From the NCBI RefSeq assembly GCF_016623495.1, contig NZ_JAEHHL010000010.1, positions 108,304 to 172,303 of the forward strand: DNA of 64,000 nucleotides, in the 5' to 3' direction. Below, one piece after another: positions 57,930 to 64,000 of the stretch (position 1 is its first letter; each line of letters begins with the position of its first letter). The position numbers and the translations under genes were made by a program. The notes under the pieces were generated by a model. That model searched no databases and was not told the origin of the DNA. It was given only the letters and a program-made list of their open reading frames with translations. This DNA comes from Thermohalobaculum xanthum. GTDB taxonomy: Bacteria; Pseudomonadota; Alphaproteobacteria; Rhodobacterales; Rhodobacteraceae.

Positions 57930-58745
57930 TCAGATGATCGCGTGGCGCACCCGGGCCGAGACCCACTCGCTGAACACCACGGTCGCGAGAATGACGATCA
58001 GGATCATCGTCACCTGCGGCCATGCCAGCACGTTGAGCGAGGCCTGGAGTTGCAGCCCGAGACCGCCCGCCCCGACGAGGCCCAGCACCGCGCTCTCGCG
58101 GATGTTGATGTCCCAGCGAAACACCGAGATGCCCCAGAAGGCCGGCGCGATCTGCGGCCAGTACCCATAGATCAGCACCTGCGGCGGGCTTGCCCCGGTC
58201 GCCTCGATCGCCTCGATCTGGGTGGCGTCGGTCTCCTCGATCGCCTCGTAGAGCAGCTTGCCGACGAAGCCGATCGACCGCAGCGCGATCGCGATGATGC
58301 CGGCGAGCAGGCCCGGCCCGAGGATCGACACCAAGAGCAGCGCCCAGATCAACGAGTTGATCGAGCGCGAGGCGACGATGATGAAAAGCGCGACAGGGCG
58401 CGCGACCATTGCACTGGGCGTGGTGTTGCGGGCGGCGAGGAAGGCGACGGGCGTCGCGATGATCACGCCCAGCATGGTGCCCAGCGTCGCGATGTTGAGC
58501 GTGTCCCACAGCGGCAGCCACAGCTTCTCGACATAGCTCCAGCGCGGCGGGAAGGCGCGGGCGCCGATGTCGGCGGCCTGGCTGGGGGCGTCCGCGACGA
58601 AGGCCCAGATCGTGTCTTTCGTCATCACCTGCCAGCACCAGACGGTCAGCGCCACCAGCGCGAACCATCCAAGCCAGAGCAGCAGCCTGCCGCGCGGGGT
58701 GCGCAGCCGCCAGGCGGGCCCTTCTGCGGTCTCGATCACCGGCAT
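57930..58745 (-). CDS. phnE: Phosphonate ABC transporter permease 2
   Basis: A 271-residue PhnE-type permease with about six membrane helices and the EAA-like loop EAIEETDATQIEAIEATGASPPQVLIYGYWP, followed by GAGGLGLQL. It forms the membrane pore with the other PhnE copy. The start is one base after the previous stop. Last gene of the operon. Confidence 0.92.
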   Translation of the reverse strand: MPVIETAEGPAWRLRTPRGRLLLWLGWFALVALTVWCWQVMTKDTIWAFVADAPSQAADIGARAFPPRWSYVEKLWLPLWDTLNIATLGTMLGVIIATPVAFLAARNTTPSAMVARPVALFIIVASRSINSLIWALLLVSILGPGLLAGIIAIALRSIGFVGKLLYEAIEETDATQIEAIEATGASPPQVLIYGYWPQIAPAFWGISVFRWDINIRESAVLGLVGAGGLGLQLQASLNVLAWPQVTMILIVILATVVFSEWVSARVRHAII

Positions 58746-58746
58746 G

Positions 58747-59553
58747 TCACTGCACCCATTTGCGGATATGGCTCGACGAATACTCGGCCACCATCACGAT
58801 GCCGATGATGATGAGGAGGATCGCCCCCGCGCTGTCATACTCGTAGCGGTCGATGGCGGTGTTCAGCGTGGCGCCGATGCCGCCCGCGCCGACGATCCCG
58901 ATCACGGCGGATTCGCGGAAGTTGATGTCGAAGCGGTAGAGCACGAGGCCGATCAGCCGCGGCATCACCTGCGGCTGCACCGCGTAGTTCACCAGCTGGA
59001 ACCACGACGCACCGGTCGAGCGGATCGCCTCGGCCTGCGCCTCGTCGATGTCCTCGATGTCCTCGGCCAGCAGCTTCGAGAGAAAGCCGATGGTGGCGAA
59101 GCTGAGCGTCAGAAACCCCGCAAAGGGTCCGAAGCCGAACATCGCGACCAGCAGGATCGCGATGATGATCTCCTGCAGCGAGCGGCTGAGCGCGATGATC
59201 GCGCGGCACGCGTAATAGACCGGGCGCGGCGCCAGGTTGCGCGCGGCGCCGATCCCGATCGGCACCGAGATGATCACGCCCGCCACCGTCGCGGTCATGG
59301 TCATCGTCAGGCTCTCGACCAGGCCCTGGCTGATGTCCCGCCAGCGGCTGGTGAAATCGGGCTGGAGGAAGCCAAGCACGAAGCGCCAGCCGCGGTCGAA
59401 GCCCTCCCAGACGCGCACCCAGTTGACGTCGACCGAGCCGATGGCCAGGACGAGATAGAGCACGATCCCCAGATAGAGCGCATACCTGACCCGCCTGTCG
59501 CGGATCATCGTCGGCGGGCGGCGCCAGTGGCGGTGGTAAACCGTCTCGCTCAT
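58747..59553 (-). CDS. phnE: Phosphonate ABC transporter permease 1
   Basis: A 268-residue PhnE-type permease. The coupling loop (EDIEDIDEAQAEAIRSTGASW) and GAGGIGATLN match the other permease. About six membrane helices. It begins 10 bases after phnC. Two different phnE genes occur in many phn operons, probably forming a heterodimer. Confidence 0.92.
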   Translation of the reverse strand: MSETVYHRHWRRPPTMIRDRRVRYALYLGIVLYLVLAIGSVDVNWVRVWEGFDRGWRFVLGFLQPDFTSRWRDISQGLVESLTMTMTATVAGVIISVPIGIGAARNLAPRPVYYACRAIIALSRSLQEIIIAILLVAMFGFGPFAGFLTLSFATIGFLSKLLAEDIEDIDEAQAEAIRSTGASWFQLVNYAVQPQVMPRLIGLVLYRFDINFRESAVIGIVGAGGIGATLNTAIDRYEYDSAGAILLIIIGIVMVAEYSSSHIRKWVQ

Positions 59554-59563
59554 CGGCTGCCCC

Positions 59564-60382
<819 letters not shown>

Positions 60383-60414
60383 GCGGCCCTCGGGGCTGTC
60401 GGAGATAAACGAAG

Positions 60415-60440
60415 CGGGCGCGGGGAGAATCCCGCGCCCG
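60415..60440 (-). terminator. Hairpin between phnD and phnC
   Basis: A perfect 10-base stem (CGGGCGCGGG / CCCGCGCCCG) with a 6-base loop in the 81-base gap between phnD and phnC. No T run. Such hairpins after the binding-protein gene often stabilise its mRNA or stop some transcripts, giving more PhnD than PhnC/E. Confidence 0.55.
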
Positions 60441-60463
60441 GATTTGCAGTCAAGTGGCGCCTG

Positions 60464-61414
60464 TCACTGGCAGTCGTACGAGACCCCGTTGGCGTCGTCG
60501 ATCTTGCGGATCACGGCCCAGTTGTCCTTGAAGGTGATCGGGATGAACTGCGCCTCGCCCGACTTCGAGAACTCCTCGGCCAGCTTCGACCCCTCCCAGG
60601 GGAAGGTGAAGAAGGCTTCCTGGATCTTCTCCTGCAGCGCGGGCGTCAGGTTGTGGGCGATGCCGTAGCCGGTCGTCGGGAAGGTCTGCGAGGTGTAGAT
60701 GATGTTGAGCTGCTCGGGCTTGATCACCTCGCGCTGCTCCATGCGCTTGCGCACCGAGTTGGCGATCGACGCGGCCGGGTAGTCCTTGTTCGCGACGCCG
60801 AGGATCGAGTTGTCGTGCTTGCCCGAGAACACCGCCTCGAAGTCGCGGCCGGGGACCATGTCATAGTCGGCCTTGAGGATCGCCGAGGGCGCCTTGAAGC
60901 CCGAATTCGAGGTCTCGGAGGTAAAGGCGAGGCTCTTGCCCTTGATGTCCTCGACCTTCTCGATGCCCGAGCCGGGATAGGTGATGATCTCCATCTCGTA
61001 GCCGAACGAGCCGTCGGCCGAGGCCATCATCGTGAAGGGCCGGAAGCCCGCGCAGGCGACGGCAAGCGGGTTCGAGCCGGTGTTGAAGCCCGCGATATGC
61101 AGGCGGCCCGCACGCATCGCCTCGATCTGGGCGGCGTTCGACTGGACCGGGAAGAACTGGACCTTCTTGCCCGTCAGGTTCTCCATGTGCGCGAGGAAGC
61201 CTGACCAGACCTCGGCGTAGACCGCGGGGTCCTCGACCGGCGTGTAGGCGAAGATCAGCGTCGAGGGGTCGACCTGCTGCGCCGGGTCGGACGGGATGTC
61301 GGCGATCAGATCGCCATCGGCGTCGGTGTAGCGGCTGTCGAGCTTGAACTCGGCCAGGGCCGGCGTTGTTGCCAGCACGAGGCCGGCTGCGATGGCAGAG
61401 GCGATACGGATCAT
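60464..61414 (-). CDS. phnD: Phosphonate ABC transporter binding protein
   Basis: A 316-residue periplasmic binding protein with a signal peptide (about 1-21, ending LAEF). The mature part follows the PhnD order: IFAYTPVEDPAVYAEVW, KVQFFPVQSNAAQIEAMRAG, and FTSETSNSGFKAPSAIL. It hands phosphonate or a related ligand to PhnE/PhnC. A PHO box lies 75 bases upstream. C-P lyase genes are not here, so the exact ligand is open. Confidence 0.93.
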   Translation of the reverse strand: MIRIASAIAAGLVLATTPALAEFKLDSRYTDADGDLIADIPSDPAQQVDPSTLIFAYTPVEDPAVYAEVWSGFLAHMENLTGKKVQFFPVQSNAAQIEAMRAGRLHIAGFNTGSNPLAVACAGFRPFTMMASADGSFGYEMEIITYPGSGIEKVEDIKGKSLAFTSETSNSGFKAPSAILKADYDMVPGRDFEAVFSGKHDNSILGVANKDYPAASIANSVRKRMEQREVIKPEQLNIIYTSQTFPTTGYGIAHNLTPALQEKIQEAFFTFPWEGSKLAEEFSKSGEAQFIPITFKDNWAVIRKIDDANGVSYDCQ

Positions 61415-61488
61415 GAGTACGGTTCCCTTTCGAAGGCTTATGCCGCCGCGCCGATAGTGGATCAGTTCTGCTGCGTCGTGAACATAAT

Positions 61489-61506
61489 ATTACAATTTTA
61501 TGACAC
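61489..61506 (-). promoter_or_regulatory. PHO box upstream of phnD
   Basis: GTGTCATAAAATTGTAAT on the minus strand matches the 18-base PhoB site (CTGTCATAWAWCTGTMAY) at 16 of 18 positions by my count. It lies 75 bases before the phnD ATG, in an AT-rich patch with no gene. PhoB-type induction under phosphate limitation is expected. Confidence 0.7.
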
Positions 61507-61985
61507 TCATTGCCGCAACGCCGACAACACGGGCCGATCAGGCCGTGCCAGCGTAATATGTCTGCAGCGTCGCAAGCCAGAGCGCAAAGCCCTTTGCGGG
61601 GCCCCGGCAGCGCCGATTCTTCCTACGGCAAGGGATGGCGGGAAGCTTGCGCCGCACCGCCTGGCTGACGGGCGCGCCTCCGTGTCGGCGGTTCCGCCCC
61701 ATTCGCTCTGCGGCTTGGAGGCTTTCGGCGCGGCATGGGGGATGCGGGTCGGGCGCCCCGCCGGGACGCCCGTTGTTACGCATTGGCAGGCTGGAAGGAC
61801 GGCCGCCATCCGTACAGGGATCCCTGCCCGACCGGCAGCAGGGCGCGAAACATCGTTTGGCGCCCTGCATCGATGCGGCTGATCAGGACCAGGCACGAAA
61901 CCGCGCCCGGCCCTGCGGCCACTCGGCATCGACGGGACAGGATGAGATACGCCCGGCGGGAGCCGAGCGCATGGCCCTCAGGAAA
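61507..61985. other. Gene-poor stretch
   Basis: About 480 bases with only short readings that lack ribosome-binding sites and recognisable motifs. No tRNA, terminator or repeat was recognised. It could hide a small RNA or be decayed sequence at the edge of the RHS region. Confidence 0.4.
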
Positions 61986-62189
61986 TCAGGCCTTCCACCG
62001 ACGGGTCCGCTCGAAGCGGCCGCGGGTGTTGTCGAGTTCCGCCTGCAGGTCGGCGAGAAGCTGCTCGACCTCGGCCCGCTCCCACTCGTAGGCGGGGGTG
62101 CTGAGATTGCCGATCGCCGCAATCGCCTTCACGGCCTTTTCCTTGCGCTTCTCGCTCATGCTCAGGAACTTTTCGCGCTTCTCGCTCAC
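61986..62189 (-). CDS. Small charged helical protein, GTG start
   Basis: A 67-residue protein, mostly charged helix. It begins (M)SEKREKFLSMSEKRKEKAV, so a short SEKRxEK block is repeated ten residues apart. Then follow AAIGNLSTPAYEWERAEVEQLL and a basic tail. Start is GTG at 62189, with GGAG seven bases upstream; ATG at 62159 lacks a clear site. No family recognised. It could be a small regulator or a mobile-element accessory protein. Confidence 0.5.
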   Translation of the reverse strand: MSEKREKFLSMSEKRKEKAVKAIAAIGNLSTPAYEWERAEVEQLLADLQAELDNTRGRFERTRRWKA

Positions 62190-62581
62190 GTTGCTCTCCA
62201 CATTTTGGGTCTCACTCCAGATGCTGCGTAGCCCAGACAGGTGAAGCCGCCAAGCCTTAAGTCGGCTTCCGGCGATCGCGATGGGCCGCTGCAGCACCAT
62301 TGCGGGGTTTTTCGGGGGTGCACAGGCCTGCCACACCGCCCCTCGGCGGCATGGCTTCACGGTGGAGGTGTCAAGAATCGTCAGCGACCGAGCGCTCGAC
62401 ACGCCTGAAGCCCGACATGATCTGCTCGCAGGCTCACGGAAGTCGGCTTCGGCCGATGAGGCGAAGCCCGCAGGCGCACACCCGGATCATGCTTCGCTTG
62501 GAATAGGCGGGTGCCTTGCGCCCGCGTTGCGGCAAGGGACTGCGCCCTGGTGAGTGCCGGGGGGCATGGTGGTTCCACGTC
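62190..62581. other. Gene-poor stretch before eno fragment
   Basis: About 390 bases with no gene I can support. AAGTCGGCTTCcGGC-like sequence occurs twice about 180 bases apart (near 62260 and 62440). It may be debris of an insertion event, but no transposase or terminal inverted repeat is seen. Confidence 0.4.
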
Positions 62582-62878
62582 TCAGGCGTGCAGCCGGATC
62601 CGGGAGGCAGCGCCATCCCGCCGCGCCCTGTCCCGCCAGGTCCGGGACAAGGGCGCGTCGCCGACGAAGCTTGCCGAGCCGATCTGGTCCTCGATGCGCA
62701 GGCATTCGTTCCACTTCGCCATCCGCTCGGAGCGCGAGAACGAGCCGACCTTGAGCCGCCCGCAGCCGAGCCCCGTCGAGAGATGGCAGATCGAGACATC
62801 CTCGGTCTCGCCCGATCGGACCGATACGATCGCGCCCCGGCCATCCGTCCTGGCGATGCGGAAGGTCTCGAGCGACTC
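62582..62878 (-). pseudogene. eno: Enolase C-terminal fragment
   Basis: In one minus-strand frame about 98 residues match only the end of enolase: ESLETFRIARTDGRGAIVSV, then RSGETEDVSICHLSTGLGCG, RLKVGSFSRSERMAKWNE and CLRIEDQIG. Normal enolase has SHRSGETED; here the His is lost. The end (DAPLSRTWRDRARRDGAAS...) does not look like an enolase terminus. The first 300 or so residues, including most active-site residues, are absent. It joins the RHS fragment upstream. Clearly a non-functional remnant; the real eno must lie elsewhere. Confidence 0.85.
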
Positions 62879-63074
62879 TGGCCGCCGATCACCTCGGTCG
62901 CGAACACCGGCCGGCCGATCTGGTCCTGAGCCGGACGTGGAAGGTCCGGCCGTCCTCGATCACCGCGAGGGGCTTGTCGTCGAGCCAGGCATATTCGCGC
63001 AGGAGCCCGCCGGCCGCGTCGAATTCGGCGATGCGGTCAGTGCTCCCCGAGAATGACTCGAAACGATGGTTCAT
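62879..63074 (-). pseudogene. RHS-repeat remnant with frameshift
   Basis: About 60 residues of RHS sequence: FDAAGGLLREYAWLDDKPLAVIEDGRTFHVR, in one frame. After about 62916 the match continues in another frame as DQIGRPVFATEVIGGQ, where intact RHS proteins read HTDHLGRPVFATD. So there is a frameshift, and then a jump into the enolase fragment in a third frame. It is the segment that would precede the RHS core end, so it is a displaced copy of an RHS gene. Confidence 0.8.
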
Positions 63075-63096
63075 AATTCACGATACCGCGGCTTTT

Positions 63097-63288
63097 TTAT
63101 TTATTTAGATATAGAGGCCTCCATAAAATACAAATAATTATAAAAATCGATACTGGCAATGACAAAAATAATGCGTAGGGAACCTCAAGTTTATTGAAAA
63201 GATATTCAATTTTTTCAATTACAAATATAGAAGCCATTGTGCAGGTGAGTTTCCCACGAATTGTTAACATGCTCAGATGCTGCTTCAT
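63097..63288 (-). CDS. Small membrane protein, AT-rich
   Basis: A 63-residue protein with a basic start (MKQHLSMLTIRGKLTCTMAS) and two hydrophobic stretches, the second being PYALFLSLPVSIFIIICILW. GAAGGATC precedes the ATG. Base composition is low in GC. It follows the RHS end and a second short gene in the same direction, so it may be part of a toxin-immunity module. Unrecognised family. Confidence 0.5.
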   Translation of the reverse strand: MKQHLSMLTIRGKLTCTMASIFVIEKIEYLFNKLEVPYALFLSLPVSIFIIICILWRPLYLNK

Positions 63289-63295
63289 GATCCTT

Positions 63296-63544
63296 CTACT
63301 TCCTTGTGGCCAAGATCGCGATGACGATCGAAAATACCAAAATGGCGCCAACGACAATCCAGGAAAGCGATTCCGGTGGAGAAGAATGCCTCTCACGCTC
63401 CGCATCAGCAGGCGGGGGATGAATGACAACTCGGGCATAGAGTACTTCAGTCAATTCCACATTGGCTCCGACAGCTGGATTCGCACGATAAAACAACACC
63501 AAGAGATCGACAGATTGCCTCCGTAGCGGCCGACGCCGGAACAC
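63296..63544 (-). CDS. Candidate RHS immunity protein, one TM helix
   Basis: An 82-residue protein read from a GTG three bases after the RHS stop, so translational coupling is likely. The N-terminal half is polar (LLVLFYRANPAVGANVELTEV), followed by a Pro-rich loop and one membrane helix (LSWIVVGAILVFSIVIAIL) ending ATRK. A TTG about 14 codons in, after GGAGG, is another possible start. Small membrane proteins right after an RHS toxin tip are often immunity proteins. No family match; low certainty. Confidence 0.42.
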   Translation of the reverse strand: MFRRRPLRRQSVDLLVLFYRANPAVGANVELTEVLYARVVIHPPPADAERERHSSPPESLSWIVVGAILVFSIVIAILATRK

Positions 63545-63547
63545 TTT

Positions 63548-64000
63548 TCAATCCGGCTCCGATAGCCGCGACGTACAGATGTCACCCAAATCGCCGGGCA
63601 GATCAGCTTCCTTCACACATGCAGAAAAGCAGCTCTGAAACTCCGTGTTATTCACAGCCCCTGAAAGAGCAGAGCTAAGGCCGCTTGGATCATAAGTACT
63701 TCCCGGATCACACTCGATCACCACCGCCCCTACTTTTCGATTATAAACAGATCTGCACGCTCTCCCCTCTGGATCAAATTTCCTCAGGGGCGACTGCCGC
63801 GCATAGCCATATGCACTCGCCCCATCGATCAGTCCGATCGGGTCGGGCTGCAGGTAGCGCCCGGTGGTGCGGTCGTAGTCGCGCATCCAGTTCTGGTGGA
63901 GGCCGTTCGCCGGGAGATCGCTCCACCGGAGCGATCTCTGATCCGGCTCACCCGCCTGGAACCACTGGCCGGGGAAGTGCAGGGCCGGGACCGAGACGGT
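63548..64000 (-). CDS. RHS-repeat core and C-terminal tip (partial)
   Basis: The C-terminal 150 residues of an RHS-family protein; the gene runs off the right edge. ALHFPGQWFQ, GLHQNWMRDYDRTTGRYLQPDP and GLIDGASAYGYARQSPLRKFDPEG are the RHS core end that closes the shell before the toxin tip. The last 71 residues (RACRSVYNRK to RLSEPD) are a variable tip with several Cys and no recognised toxin fold. RHS proteins deliver such tips to rival cells. The tip is short, so it may be truncated or a small toxin. Confidence 0.85.
   Translation of the reverse strand, partial: TVSVPALHFPGQWFQAGEPDQRSLRWSDLPANGLHQNWMRDYDRTTGRYLQPDPIGLIDGASAYGYARQSPLRKFDPEGRACRSVYNRKVGAVVIECDPGSTYDPSGLSSALSGAVNNTEFQSCFSACVKEADLPGDLGDICTSRLSEPD

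Noticed and set aside
62260..62450. Two copies of an AAGTCGGCTTC sequence as possible insertion-sequence ends
   Set aside because: They are direct rather than inverted, imperfect beyond about 12 bases, and no transposase lies between them.

Overview
The window is a GC-rich (roughly two-thirds G+C by eye) alphaproteobacterial chromosome segment. It most likely comes from the Rhodobacterales (Rhodobacter/Roseobacter relatives). The grounds are a single-subunit 180-kDa-type NAD-glutamate dehydrogenase, a hisS-hisZ-hisG cluster with a short-form HisG, a divergent carA/yqeY pair, rpiA-gor-hflK-hflC-DUF2065-degP in one direction, and a DUF2842 protein. No rRNA, tRNA or CRISPR array was recognised.

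Layout. 0-1.9 kb: two tandem Flp-type pilin genes and a lytic transglycosylase. 1.9-7.2 kb: succinyl/acetoacetyl-CoA transferase subunits, an alpha/beta hydrolase, RimO, a small unknown protein and an exported metallo-beta-lactamase-fold protein. 7.4-12 kb: a TadG-like protein, two TadE-like pseudopilins and a membrane glycosyltransferase with an MshEN-type N-terminus. A palindromic TTAA-N7-TTAA (CtrA-type) site lies upstream of the glycosyltransferase. 12-20 kb: carA, yqeY, hisS-hisZ-hisG, a UPF0173 hydrolase and gatC-gatA. 20-24 kb: small genes, including a 59-residue membrane protein, a cold-shock protein, three very short lipoproteins, a tandem duplicated pair of about 100-residue proteins and a minimal ParB-like protein. 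24-25.5 kb: a conspicuously AT-rich P-loop ATPase gene that starts inside the last codons of lepA and is the best candidate for a transferred gene. 25.5-40.9 kb: housekeeping genes (lepA, a tyrosine phosphatase, cobB, rpmB, meaB, hrpB, NAD-GDH, an aminotransferase). 41-54.4 kb: degP, DUF2065, hflC, hflK, gor, rpiA, sdaA, thiamine diphosphokinase, several lipoproteins and purA. 54.5-57.8 kb: a CDGSH protein, a patatin, a DUF3179 protein and a cytochrome P460-type protein. 57.9-61.5 kb: a phosphonate-type ABC transporter (phnD-phnC-phnE-phnE) behind a near-consensus PHO box. 61.5-64 kb: a disturbed, partly AT-rich region with a gene-poor stretch, an enolase C-terminal fragment fused to an RHS remnant, and the C-terminal end of an RHS protein with candidate immunity genes.

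How the genes work together. The pilin-like proteins at both ends of the first 10 kb carry the class III prepilin site (Gly, cleavage, Glu at +5) and would need a Tad assembly machine that is not in this window. HflK/HflC/DegP form a membrane and periplasmic protein quality-control group. The phn operon should be induced by phosphate starvation. The last 3 kb look like an RHS polymorphic-toxin locus with displaced remnants. The most unusual items are the AT-rich ATPase, the RHS/enolase chimera with the possible toxin-immunity set, the palindrome upstream of the 87-residue gene, and the duplicated small-protein pair with its duplicated leaders.
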